Shown: positions 1 through 7,480 of the stretch, in pieces
How the letters are laid out: each line of letters opens with the position of its first letter
Position numbering within the stretch: position 1 is the first letter of the stretch
NCBI GenBank assembly: GCA_017644045.1
Contig: JAEPMI010000016.1
Location: 1-64,000, forward strand
Direction of reading: 5' to 3'
Source: Deltaproteobacteria bacterium
GTDB taxonomy: Bacteria > Myxococcota_A > Polyangia > Polyangiales > Houyiibacteriaceae
DNA length: 64,000 nucleotides
Position numbers and translations under genes: made by a program
The notes under the pieces: model-generated
Seen by the model: the letters and a program-made list of their open reading frames with translations, nothing else
Told to the model about the DNA's origin: nothing
The model's database searches: none

Positions 1-47
1 CGATAGGTCTCGTGATGCTCGCGTACGAGCGCAATCGCTGCTCCCAT
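1..47 (-). CDS. N-terminus of an unidentified protein, cut by the window edge
   Basis: Reading the minus strand, an ATG at 47-45 opens a frame that runs off the window after 15 codons (MGAAIALVREHHETY...). A purine-rich AAGGGGA lies about 6 nt upstream of the ATG, a good ribosome binding site, which is the main support for a real gene. A TAGGTT box (69-74) could be its -10 element and a palindrome at 90-106 sits over the expected -35. Too little protein is visible to name a family. Confidence 0.5.
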   Translation of the reverse strand, partial: MGAAIALVREHHETY

Positions 48-89
48 GTCGTTCCCCTTCGAGCATCGAACCTACTCGCTGGGTGTGAC

Positions 90-106
90 GTTTCGTGGGA
101 CGAAAC
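90..106. promoter_or_regulatory. palindromic operator candidate upstream of the edge gene
   Basis: GTTTCGT-GGG-ACGAAAC is a perfect 7-bp inverted repeat with a 3-nt centre, 43 nt upstream of the start at 47. It covers the place where a -35 element would lie if TAGGTT (69-74, minus strand) is the -10 box. The size and symmetry fit a dimeric repressor site; the regulator is unknown. Confidence 0.4.
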
Positions 107-243
107 CCACTAGAAACGCAGGCGTTCGACATGCCGTCGGACTGACCCGAGTACGCTGCGCTGGGGCCGCGACACCAGCTCAGGAATGTCGACGGCCATC
201 GCGCCTCGGGTGCGGGTGTTTGCGGTGGGCATGTTCGGCTGCG

Positions 244-1146
244 CTACCGTCCAGGGCGATATGGTCCGCCAACCAATCGATGACGAGTTTCGGGCCGGTT
301 CCGCACCTCGAAGCGATGGCGCACGATCGGACGCCAGACCCGTTCGGTGAACAGACCGCGAGTCGCAGCTTCCTCCGTCCCGACGGTCACGCGGAGTCTG
401 GCCTCCTGATCGATGGCCAGACCGAGCCTCGGATGGAGCCGAGGTCCGCTCACTCGTACCTCGTACACTCCCGGCCCAGCGAAGCGCAGCTGGACGGAGA
501 CCTCCCTCGGCTGGCCCGCTTCGACTCGGAAGTCGTGGCGGCCCATGGCGCACATCAGCCACCCGGGCGGTGCGTGCGTGAGGGCGCCCCGCTCTCCGAT
601 GTGGATCGCCCTACCGGGGACGACGCCGTAGCCCCGGAGCTCGAGCGGCTCCGTCGTGTGGTTCCGGAGCTCGAACCTGTTGGGACCACGGACCAGCTCG
701 ACCCCCGACCACGGTCGGTGAAGCACCACGTTCGTCGAATGCAGCATGCCGCTCTCGGTCAGCAGCTCGACCGTGACCTCCCACTCGCTCCCATCGAGCT
801 CGATGGGCGTGCTCACGCGACGGCCGTCCTCGCTGCGAGCCTCGAAAAGGTAGGTGCCCGGGCCCCGGTCCCACTCTCGCCAGGGACTGCACTGCCACCC
901 CTGCCTGCCCCAGTCGACGGGGACGCAAGGGAGTGACATCTCGACCCCGTCGGGTGAGCGGAGACGGACCGACTTCGGCAGCCCCCTCATGGCCGCGTAT
1001 CTCCAGACCCGAAGCAGCGGGCCGGTCGCCCCGGCCCGCTGCGGAATGGGGGGAGCCGGGGCGGCCGCCGCCGGTCGGGCCATCGGACGCGAGGGAGCGC
1101 AACCGAGGACGACGATGAGCGCATGAGCCAGTGCAGCGCATCTCAT
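244..1146 (-). CDS. hypothetical lipoprotein
   Basis: The 300-residue product starts with a short hydrophobic signal and a lipobox ending VVLGC at Cys16, followed by an Ala/Pro-rich linker, so it is predicted to be a lipid-anchored envelope protein. The body is rich in beta-strand-like stretches and has no motif I recognise. It lies 36 bp downstream of the hemerythrin-like gene on the same strand and may be cotranscribed with it. A TATCGT box at 1166-1171 could alternatively serve it. Function unknown. Confidence 0.7.
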   Translation of the reverse strand: MRCAALAHALIVVLGCAPSRPMARPAAAAPAPPIPQRAGATGPLLRVWRYAAMRGLPKSVRLRSPDGVEMSLPCVPVDWGRQGWQCSPWREWDRGPGTYLFEARSEDGRRVSTPIELDGSEWEVTVELLTESGMLHSTNVVLHRPWSGVELVRGPNRFELRNHTTEPLELRGYGVVPGRAIHIGERGALTHAPPGWLMCAMGRHDFRVEAGQPREVSVQLRFAGPGVYEVRVSGPRLHPRLGLAIDQEARLRVTVGTEEAATRGLFTERVWRPIVRHRFEVRNRPETRHRLVGGPYRPGR

Positions 1147-1182
1147 GCCCGACCGACCCGGGCCGACGATACGAATTGGGTC

Positions 1183-1707
1183 CTACGTCTCGCGATGCAG
1201 CGAGGTCGGGACCAGCTTCGAGAGTGGGAGCGCGTAGTAGCGCTCGAACTCCTCGGGGCTCAGCTCGAGCAGGAGCGGGATGACCGCCATCTCCTCGAGG
1301 GTGAGGTGCGCATGTAGCGTGGCTCGATGCTCGGTCAGGGCGTCGACGAGCGCGGCGCGGGCATCGTCCGAGGCATCGACGCCACGGAAAGCGGCCAGGA
1401 CGGCGGCGTGCTTCTCGTGGAGCTCCGCGTGGCCCGCGCGTGAAGGCTCGAAGGACACGCCGAAGCGATGCTCGAGGTAGGGGTAGAGCTTGAGCTCCTC
1501 GTACCGCTCGTGGCTGCGCATCGCGTGGATCCAGTAACGGTAGTGCGGCTCGAGGGCCTCGAGCTCGGGGACACGGCCGGCCCGCTCGATCAGCCGGTCG
1601 TTGATGGCGAGGAAGTTGTCGTGGGAACCGAGGAGGAGGGTCTGTCGTGGGTAGCGGGGGTGGCGTTCCCACGGCTCCCGCGAGAGCAGCGGTGCGCGTC
1701 GTTCCAT
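1183..1707 (-). CDS. hemerythrin HHE-type cation-binding protein
   Basis: The 174-residue soluble protein carries the spaced His and carboxylate pattern of hemerythrin-like four-helix bundles: GSHDNF near residue 28, HERYEELKLYPYLEHRFG near 65, HAELHEKH near 95, and HAHLTLEEMAVIPLL near 135. Such proteins bind a di-iron centre and act in oxygen, NO or iron handling. The start was placed at the ATG at 1707 because the domain begins just after it; upstream in-frame sequence is low complexity. It is probably cotranscribed with the lipoprotein gene downstream. The family is clear, the role is not. Confidence 0.82.
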   Translation of the reverse strand: MERRAPLLSREPWERHPRYPRQTLLLGSHDNFLAINDRLIERAGRVPELEALEPHYRYWIHAMRSHERYEELKLYPYLEHRFGVSFEPSRAGHAELHEKHAAVLAAFRGVDASDDARAALVDALTEHRATLHAHLTLEEMAVIPLLLELSPEEFERYYALPLSKLVPTSLHRET

Positions 1708-1779
1708 CGCCCCACCGTGGGTAGCGCACCTGCCACCACAAGCGGGGCGGCGCGCAACGCTCCGGTGCGCGGATGCGCT

Positions 1780-1950
1780 GTGCCCGGAGTCCGCCCACAC
1801 CTCGCGCTCGAACGGCTCACGGAGCCGGGAGCGAGCATCAGCGTGGTCGCGACGGGCCTCGGGTTCGCATCTCCATCCGCGTTCGCGCACGCCTTCCGCC
1901 GACACGTCGGCGAGACGCCGTCCGAGTACGCCGCGCGATCGCGAGGCTGA
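1780..1950 (+). pseudogene. 3' remnant of an AraC-family regulator
   Basis: In this plus-strand frame the last 50 or so residues read as the second helix-turn-helix of an AraC/XylS regulator, with the signature GFASPSAFAHAFRRHVGETP followed by SEYA and a TGA at 1948. Upstream in the same frame there is no first helix or sensor domain, and no start codon with a ribosome binding site, so most of the gene has been lost. The rest of the 340-bp gap between the hemerythrin-like gene and the OmpA gene (1708-2047) shows nothing else I can name. Confidence 0.7.
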
Positions 1951-2047
1951 ACCGGTCGGCGTCCCTGGTTCGCGCGAGAAAAATTCGGACCGCGGGCCGA
2001 CGCGGAGCTGGAGACTGCCCCGCGCCGGCCTCGGTCCAGGTGGTCCG

Positions 2048-3877
2048 CTAGCGGTCCACCTCTTGCCGCCGTGCATCGGCGGCCGTCGTGCCGAGATTAA
2101 ACTCGACCCGCCGATTGGCGGCACGCCCCTCCCTGGTCGCGTTGGTCTCGATCGGCCGTGTCTCGCCGTGACCCTCGGCGGTGAGACGTGCGCGTGAGAC
2201 CCCCGCGTCGACGAGGAACGCTCGAACGGACTCGGCTCTGCGCGTGGAGAGCTCGAGGTTGTGAGCGGCGGAGCCGCGGTCGTCGGTGTGCCCCTCGATC
2301 CGCACGGAGAGCTCCGGGTGGTTCATCAGGACCGAGGCGACGTTCGCGAGCAGCCCGAAGCTGCGCCGGCGAATGACCGCCTTGTTCGTCTCGAAGTACA
2401 CCTGGTCCAGGATCTCGAGGCGGTCGTCGGTGATGATCACCTGCTGCTCTTCACGGCAGCCGTGGTTCTCGACCGGCCCCGGCTCGTCCGGGCAGTTGTC
2501 GAGGCGGTCGACCACGGTGTCACCGTCGCGATCGGCGTCGGGACAGCCGCGGTTCTCGATCGGGCCAGGCTCGTTCGGGCACTCGTCGCTCGCGTCGACG
2601 AGTCCGTCGCTGTCGTTGTCGGTGTCCGGGCAGCCGTCTTCGTCGTCGAAGTCGTCGAAGTCCTCCGGCTGGTCGTCGCAGAGGTCGTCGTCGTCACGGA
2701 TGCCGTCGCCGTCGGAGTCGCCGACCACGGCCGGGCAACCCGCCGGGGCGTCGCCCGGACGGATGGGACACTGGTCGTCGACGTCCAGGAAGCCGTCACC
2801 GTCGTTGTCGGGCTCGGGGCATCCGTCCTCGTCGCGGAAGTCGTCGTGGTCCTCGGGTGCGGTGGGGCAGTCGTCGTCGGGGTCGAGCAAGCCGTCACCG
2901 TCGGTGTCGGCGGGCCCTTCGTTGGAAACCGGCGTGCGCTGGGCGGGTCGCGCCCAACCGACGGTCAGGATCGCGCGGACGTCCGGGCTGCCGACGCCGC
3001 GCGTGATGCCGCCGCCCGCGGCGACACCGACCGCGACACCCGTCTGGTGGTGGAGCTTCACACCCGCGGTGGCCTCGAGTGGGGTGGTCTCGCGCTCGAA
3101 GAACGCGCGGAACGCGGTCGCGCCGTAGATCTGCGCGTGCGCGTCGAGGCGGGCGCTGCCCGTCTCGAGCGAGCCGTACACCGGCACCGCGAGACCGAGT
3201 CCGAAGGTCAGCTCGTCGCCGACCAACACGTCGTCCTGGAGGGTCTGGTTGTCGCCGATGTTGGCGCCCGTGTTGAGGGTGAGCCGGACCGGTCCGGGCC
3301 GGAGCTCGAAGAGGAGCTCGGGATGAACGCCGAAGCCCGCGGAGCCGCGATAGCTTCCGCGACCGGTGGGCGCCGTGACGGTGACCTGCGCGCCGAGCAC
3401 GAAGCGGTCGTCGGCGGACTCGCCACCGACGAGCCGGATGCGGCCACCGAACGAGAGGTCGCCGAGACCGCCGCCATCCGGGGCGTCGAGGCCAGTACCC
3501 GCGGGGTCTTCGCCATCGACGTAGAGGTGGGCCGGCAGCCCCGCGAAGACCACCAAGCGATCGTAGAGACCCAGGGCCACGCCGAGGTGGCCCACGAGCT
3601 GGTGACGAACGATCGACACCCGGTCGTCCGACGAGCCGCCACGGAGCTCTTCGTAGACCAGGGGGTCGTGGGCGTAGTCGAGGTGGAGCTGAACGGAGGG
3701 CCGAAGGTGCCCGAGGTCGGTCGGCCGGCTGATGGCGAACCCGTCCTCGGTCGTCTCGGAAGGCCTGAAGCGATTCAGAGAGAAGTCCTGCGCGGCCGCG
3801 GGCAGCGGCGCGAACGAGCCGAGGGTGAGGGCAATGACGGCGAGCCAAACTGCTCGACCGATGCGATGGGTAGTCAT
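2048..3877 (-). CDS. OmpA-family outer membrane protein with thrombospondin type-3 repeats
   Basis: The 609-residue protein begins with a signal peptide of about 30 residues ending PAAAQ, placed by the ATG at 3877 with GAGGAG 8 nt upstream. Residues of about 31-300 look like outer-membrane beta strands. Residues of about 317-474 hold repeated Asp-rich TSP3 units (DTDGDGLLDPDDDCP and variants) that should bind calcium. Residues of about 490-600 form an OmpA peptidoglycan-binding domain (VYFETNKAVI, IEGHTDDRGS, ANRRVEFN). It should tether the outer membrane to the wall across the periplasm. A sigma-54-like promoter and an upstream palindrome are listed separately. Confidence 0.88.
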   Translation of the reverse strand: MTTHRIGRAVWLAVIALTLGSFAPLPAAAQDFSLNRFRPSETTEDGFAISRPTDLGHLRPSVQLHLDYAHDPLVYEELRGGSSDDRVSIVRHQLVGHLGVALGLYDRLVVFAGLPAHLYVDGEDPAGTGLDAPDGGGLGDLSFGGRIRLVGGESADDRFVLGAQVTVTAPTGRGSYRGSAGFGVHPELLFELRPGPVRLTLNTGANIGDNQTLQDDVLVGDELTFGLGLAVPVYGSLETGSARLDAHAQIYGATAFRAFFERETTPLEATAGVKLHHQTGVAVGVAAGGGITRGVGSPDVRAILTVGWARPAQRTPVSNEGPADTDGDGLLDPDDDCPTAPEDHDDFRDEDGCPEPDNDGDGFLDVDDQCPIRPGDAPAGCPAVVGDSDGDGIRDDDDLCDDQPEDFDDFDDEDGCPDTDNDSDGLVDASDECPNEPGPIENRGCPDADRDGDTVVDRLDNCPDEPGPVENHGCREEQQVIITDDRLEILDQVYFETNKAVIRRRSFGLLANVASVLMNHPELSVRIEGHTDDRGSAAHNLELSTRRAESVRAFLVDAGVSRARLTAEGHGETRPIETNATREGRAANRRVEFNLGTTAADARRQEVDR

Positions 3878-3928
3878 GTCGTTGTCTCCTCGCGGCGACG
3901 GACCGCGTCTGGTTCGAAGCGAAAGAAG

Positions 3929-3944
3929 AGCAAGGGCCGTGCCC
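3929..3944 (-). promoter_or_regulatory. sigma-54-type promoter of the TSP3/OmpA gene
   Basis: The minus strand reads GGGCACGGCCCTTGCT, matching the sigma-54 consensus TGGCACGNNNNTTGCW at every specified base but the first. GG (3943-3942) and GC (3931-3930) are separated by exactly 10 nt. The predicted transcript would start near 3918 and leave a leader of about 40 nt that contains the GAGGAG ribosome binding site. The 3878-4134 gap contains this promoter and the palindrome at 4004-4023. Confidence 0.7.
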
Positions 3945-4003
3945 AACGTTTCCCTCGCAAAAACAGACCGGCTCACGCCTTCGACCATGGTCTCTGGACA
4001 GCG

Positions 4004-4023
4004 TTTGTGGCCTCGACCCCACA
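4004..4023. promoter_or_regulatory. upstream palindrome, candidate enhancer-binding-protein site
   Basis: On the minus strand this is TGTGGGGTCGAGGCCACAA, with inverted arms TGTGG and CCACA. Its centre is about 95 nt upstream of the predicted sigma-54 start, in the usual range for activator sites. A copy differing at one base lies at the same distance upstream of the neighbouring gene (6470-6488). Confidence 0.6.
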
Positions 4024-4134
4024 GCACGAAGACGACGGCCTCGGGACGGAAAGACGACGGGCGCCCTCCTCTCGGAGCGCGCCCGTCGAATCGGCGTCAG
4101 CGGTCTGGTGGTGGAGCGACCGCGCCGCCGTCTG

Positions 4135-6345
4135 TCACCTTTCGATGATGGCCTCGACGCTGACGTTGCCGGCCGCGTCGATGGCGGTCAGCGCGATCGG
4201 GTCACCGCCGCACATCCCGAGCGAGCCCCGAATGCTACCGAGCGCGTCGGCCCGGACCATGGTGACCACGTTGGTCGCGAGGTTCTCGATGCGAACCATC
4301 GCGAAGGCCTCGACACAGGCGTGCGCATCGAAGCTCACCTCGTAGCGCAGCACGCAGACGCTGAGGTCGACGTCCAACGTCAGGAGCTGGAACATGTCGA
4401 AGCCGCAGGTCGGTGCCTCGGGCGGCGTATCGTCGTGCTGCACCGTGCAACGAGCGGGCGCCGAGCGGGCGCCGCCGGAGACGGCGGTGATGAGGAGCTC
4501 GTTGACCACGTTGAGGTTCAGCTCGACGGCGAGGTCGAAGTGACCGCTGATGTCAGCGAAGCCGGTCGCCAGGTGCGCGCCGCCTTCGATCTCGATGCCC
4601 ACGGAGGCATCGGCCGAGCCGACGAGGTGGATGATGCCGTCCGAGGTGATCGACGGGCAGGTGGGGACGTCCGGGCTGTCCATCGGGTTGTCGCTCGGCG
4701 TGAGGTCGTGCTCCGAGGGGTCGGACGTGTTCCCCGCCGGGTCGATGGCTCGGACGATGACGTGAATGGAGGCGTCGACGTCGACGTCGATGCGCACGTC
4801 GATGGCGCCGGTCGCGTCGGCGAAGAAGGTGTGGAGGGTGCCGTCCACGTCGACCTCGATGCGCGCGTTGGCCTCGGCGGAGCCGGTGATCCGAAGCACG
4901 TCGGGGGTGTGGTCGGGCATCGGGTCCAGGTCGAGGACCGGGGCGATTCCATCGTGAATCACGCTGATGTAGGCCTCGGCCCCGACACTGCTCTCGAGGT
5001 GCAGCACGTTGCGGGTGTCGAGTCGAAGGTCGACGTCGACCGCGAAGCGACCGCTCCCGTCGACGAGCACCGTGGCAGGCGAGTCGCCGCCCGAGATGGT
5101 GATCGTGCTGTCGGCATCCGCGCTACCGCGGAGCTCGATGGTCGGGTCCGAGGTGAACCCGGGGGTGGGGTCGAGGATGATGACGCCGCCACCCTCGTCG
5201 AAGCGGACCGAAGCGAAGGCGGACGGGCTGACGTTCCCAGCGACGTCGATCGCGGAGGCGTCGATGAGGGTGGTGCCGTCGGCCATCAGGTCGACGTCGG
5301 CCTCGAAGCGACCGTCCGTTCCGGCTCGCGTGGTGACGTCACCGGAGGCGCCGCCGTCGAGGACGACACGCGCGCCGGCCTCGGCCTCACCGCGGACGCG
5401 AATGGTCGGCGCGCTGGTGCTCGAGGGGAGCGGGTCGAGGAACGGCGCCGACGGCGCGATGTCGTCGTGGAAGACGAGCACGGTCGTCGACGTGCTGATC
5501 GCGCCGGAGTCGGGGTCCTCGGCGTGCGCGCGGATGAAGCTCGCGTCGTTGAGCGTCAGCGCGACATCGGCGACGAAGGAGCCGTCCGCGTCCGTGCGAA
5601 CGCGGGTCTCACCGCTCGGACCGTTGACGACCACGTCGACGTCGGCGTCCGCGGTGCCTTCCAGCGCGATGACCGGATCGGCGACCGGCGCCGCGGGCGC
5701 GTCGAGGGTGGGCGGCGTCAGCGCGACCGAGGGATCGAAGTGGAAGTCGGAGGCGAGACGACCGCTGGCGTTGCCCGCGGCGTCGACCGCCCAGGCCTCC
5801 AGCCCGAGCATGGTCTCGGCGGTCAGGCCGAGGTCGGTTTCGAGCTCGAAGACGCCATCGGCGTCAGCGGTGCCGAGAAGCATCCGGTCGCCGTCGATCG
5901 CCACCGCCACGGTGGCGTCGGCCTCGCTCATACCGGTGACCTCGATGAAGTCGTTCCCCGTGGGGCTCGCCGGCCAGCGGACCGAGAGCGGGGGCGCGAT
6001 GTCGTCGTGCTCGATGGTGACGAGCGCAGGCGCCGACGGGCCATCTCCGAGGTCCTGTCGGACCTCCAGGGTCTGCGCCTGGTTGGGGCGAAGGGCGACC
6101 TCTGCCTCGAAGGCGCCGTCGTCGTCGGCGACGGTGTCGGTGACCTCGAGTCCGCCTTCGACGCGGACGAACGCCCCGGCCTCCGCCATACCGCGGACCA
6201 GGATCGACGGTTGGTTGGTCAGGGAGGCGAGCTCGTCCACGTCCGGGCTCTCGAGGCTCGAGCTGCCTTCTCCGAAGAGGTGGCCGCCGGTGCACGCGAC
6301 GCCGGTCATGAGGACGAGGGACGCCAGGGTCTGAAGTCTGAGCAT
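4135..6345 (-). CDS. lipoprotein with seven tandem Ig-like repeats
   Basis: The start at 6345 gives a 736-residue protein with a lipobox (TGVAC, Cys18). The body is built of about seven repeats of 80-90 residues. Each has a strand like PTIRVRGEAEAGARVVLDGG, then D(G/A)xGxFEADV, then an IDxAGNxS-type end, the pattern of bacterial Ig-like or cadherin-like domains. Units start near the motifs ILVRGMAEAG, IEVTGMSEAD, IALEGTADAD, IRVRGEAEAG, IELRGSADAD, LRITGSAEAN and IHLVGSADAS. The C-terminal part is Cys-containing. It is probably a long surface or periplasmic adhesin-like protein. It shares promoter architecture with the TSP3/OmpA gene next to it. Confidence 0.82.
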   Translation of the reverse strand: MLRLQTLASLVLMTGVACTGGHLFGEGSSSLESPDVDELASLTNQPSILVRGMAEAGAFVRVEGGLEVTDTVADDDGAFEAEVALRPNQAQTLEVRQDLGDGPSAPALVTIEHDDIAPPLSVRWPASPTGNDFIEVTGMSEADATVAVAIDGDRMLLGTADADGVFELETDLGLTAETMLGLEAWAVDAAGNASGRLASDFHFDPSVALTPPTLDAPAAPVADPVIALEGTADADVDVVVNGPSGETRVRTDADGSFVADVALTLNDASFIRAHAEDPDSGAISTSTTVLVFHDDIAPSAPFLDPLPSSTSAPTIRVRGEAEAGARVVLDGGASGDVTTRAGTDGRFEADVDLMADGTTLIDASAIDVAGNVSPSAFASVRFDEGGGVIILDPTPGFTSDPTIELRGSADADSTITISGGDSPATVLVDGSGRFAVDVDLRLDTRNVLHLESSVGAEAYISVIHDGIAPVLDLDPMPDHTPDVLRITGSAEANARIEVDVDGTLHTFFADATGAIDVRIDVDVDASIHVIVRAIDPAGNTSDPSEHDLTPSDNPMDSPDVPTCPSITSDGIIHLVGSADASVGIEIEGGAHLATGFADISGHFDLAVELNLNVVNELLITAVSGGARSAPARCTVQHDDTPPEAPTCGFDMFQLLTLDVDLSVCVLRYEVSFDAHACVEAFAMVRIENLATNVVTMVRADALGSIRGSLGMCGGDPIALTAIDAAGNVSVEAIIER

Positions 6346-6382
6346 GGATGGTTCTCCGTGTTGGGGGTCTGCCCCCGTGGGT

Positions 6383-6398
6383 TGCACTCGGCGTTCCA
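6383..6398 (-). promoter_or_regulatory. sigma-54-type promoter of the Ig-repeat lipoprotein gene
   Basis: The minus strand reads TGGAACGCCGAGTGCA, with GG (6397-6396) and GC (6385-6384) exactly 10 nt apart and 10 of 12 specified consensus bases matched. The predicted start lies near 6372, giving a leader of about 27 nt that includes GGAG before the ATG. It is a weaker match than the neighbouring gene's promoter, but the shared upstream palindrome supports it. Confidence 0.55.
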
Positions 6399-6402
6399 TC
6401 GG

Positions 6403-6432
6403 CGTTTCCCCCTAAAACACAGGGGCAAGCGC
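6403..6432 (-). repeat. stem-loop with TGTGTTTNN loop, copy 1
   Basis: On the minus strand GCGCTTGCCCC and GGGGGAAACGC pair around the 9-nt loop TGTGTTTTA, with four C-G pairs, a G.G mismatch and then a second helix. The same upper stem and loop occur on the plus strand at 36330-36362 with a different but complementary lower stem. Here it lies between the sigma-54-like promoter and the upstream palindrome. Confidence 0.55.
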
Positions 6433-6469
6433 GCTCCATGGCCTCCGATCCATGGCTTTCGATCCATGC

Positions 6470-6488
6470 TTGTGGACTCGACCCCACA
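6470..6488. promoter_or_regulatory. upstream palindrome, candidate enhancer-binding-protein site
   Basis: On the minus strand this is TGTGGGGTCGAGTCCACAA, 18 of 19 bases identical to the element at 4004-4023. It lies about 125 nt upstream of its start codon, as does the other copy, and about 107 nt upstream of the predicted sigma-54 start. Confidence 0.6.
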
Positions 6489-6570
6489 ACCATCGTGGGT
6501 AGTGCGGGGCTCAGACCGGTTGACGGGAGATCCGTGGTCTGGGTGGGTTCCATGGGGTGTCCGCGCACAT

Positions 6571-6627
6571 ACCTGTAGCCGTGCATGGCGTAGTGGACGC
6601 AGTCCACGGAGCTGCACGGGTACAGGT
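6571..6627. repeat. nested inverted repeat (cruciform or RNA hairpin)
   Basis: Outer arms ACCTGTAGCCGTGCA (6571-6585) and TGCACGGGTACAGGT (6613-6627) are complementary at 14 of 15 positions. Inside them GTGGAC-GCA-GTCCAC (6593-6607) is a perfect second hairpin. It sits in the 414-bp divergent gap 6346-6759. There is no T-run after it, so a simple terminator is unlikely. The same gap also holds two sigma-54/UAS elements, a stem-loop and a short palindrome at 6709-6725. Confidence 0.55.
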
Positions 6628-6708
6628 CTGAAAACGAGCTTGCGACGTTAACCGAGGAAATGCCGAAGTATTTTCGAGCGTGAGGGGACGACCGCAGGGG
6701 GCGTGCTC

Positions 6709-6725
6709 AGGGCGCGTAGCGCCCT
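6709..6725. promoter_or_regulatory. palindrome abutting the -35 region of the 6760 gene
   Basis: AGGGCGC-GTA-GCGCCCT is a perfect 7-bp inverted repeat. It ends where TTCAAC (6725-6730) begins, a plausible -35 box 17 nt before TAGACT (6748-6753). A repressor bound here would block the promoter. Confidence 0.4.
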
Positions 6726-6747
6726 TCAACCGGGCTGAGCCCCGCGC

Positions 6748-6753
6748 TAGACT
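6748..6753 (+). promoter_or_regulatory. TANNNT -10 box, leaderless-type
   Basis: TAGACT ends 6 nt before the ATG at 6760, so transcription should start at or next to the start codon. TTCAAC lies 17 nt upstream as a possible -35. No Shine-Dalgarno is present. Confidence 0.5.
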
Positions 6754-6759
6754 CCGCCC

Positions 6760-7479
6760 ATGCGACGGCTGGCCTTCGGCTCGGTGTTCCTGCTCCTCGG
6801 TCTCGGCTGCGGCGACGACGGATCGACCGATTCGACGGATGGCTCGTCGGACGCCGGGCCGCCCCTCTGCGACGAGCCGGACCGGGAATGCCCGACCGAG
6901 CAACCGATCGGTGGAGCCCCCTGCGAGGGGGTGCTGAGCTGCGACTACGACCAGGGTCGCGCGTTCGGGCTCTGGACCTACACCTGTGCCGACGGCGCGT
7001 GGGACCCGGGCGACGCTCCGTGCTCGGGGGTACCCGGCGGCGGGTGTGCGCCGCCCCCGCTCGCGGAGCGCTGCAGCTCCCCCTTCACCGGATCCCTCGA
7101 CGGAGCGAGCGTCGCGGTGGGTCCCGCCTCGGAGTCGACGTTCCGGCCCTACGGCGACGGCGAGATGGCGGACGCCGTTCGCGGCGGTCAGGGTGCGTTC
7201 ATGATCGAGGTCGCGCTCGAGCTCTCGGGCGAGGGGACCGAGGCGCTCGGGTGCGTGGCCGCGAGCCTCGACCTGACCTACGGCGGCGGCGCGACCGCCC
7301 CCTACGAGACGCAGACCGAGGTGCACTGCGGGAGCACCCGCCGGCTCTTCGTGGTCCTGCCGGACGACCTGGTGTGCGCGCCGTCGCCCGCGAGCATCAC
7401 GCTCAACGTCGCCGTCGACGGAGTCGGCTCGACCTCGGTCGACCTGACCATCGACACCGACATGACCTGCCTCGGCTGA
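6760..7479 (+). CDS. hypothetical Cys-rich lipoprotein
   Basis: The 239-residue protein starts with a signal peptide and lipobox (LGLGC, Cys17), followed by an Asp/Ser/Thr linker typical of lipoproteins in this window. The middle has several Cys pairs (CDEPDREC, CEGVLSCDYD, CADGAW), and the C-terminal half looks like a beta-sandwich. No family recognised. It is transcribed alone from a putative leaderless promoter and meets the next gene tail to tail one base after its stop. Confidence 0.7.
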   Translation: MRRLAFGSVFLLLGLGCGDDGSTDSTDGSSDAGPPLCDEPDRECPTEQPIGGAPCEGVLSCDYDQGRAFGLWTYTCADGAWDPGDAPCSGVPGGGCAPPPLAERCSSPFTGSLDGASVAVGPASESTFRPYGDGEMADAVRGGQGAFMIEVALELSGEGTEALGCVAASLDLTYGGGATAPYETQTEVHCGSTRRLFVVLPDDLVCAPSPASITLNVAVDGVGSTSVDLTIDTDMTCLG

Positions 7480-7480
7480 T

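Noticed and set aside
4108-6651. A long open plus-strand frame of 847 codons opposite the Ig-repeat gene
   Set aside because: It is the complement of repetitive GC-rich coding sequence; composition is Arg/Val/Asp/Gly-rich with no domain, and the minus-strand protein has a lipobox, repeats and a ribosome binding site.
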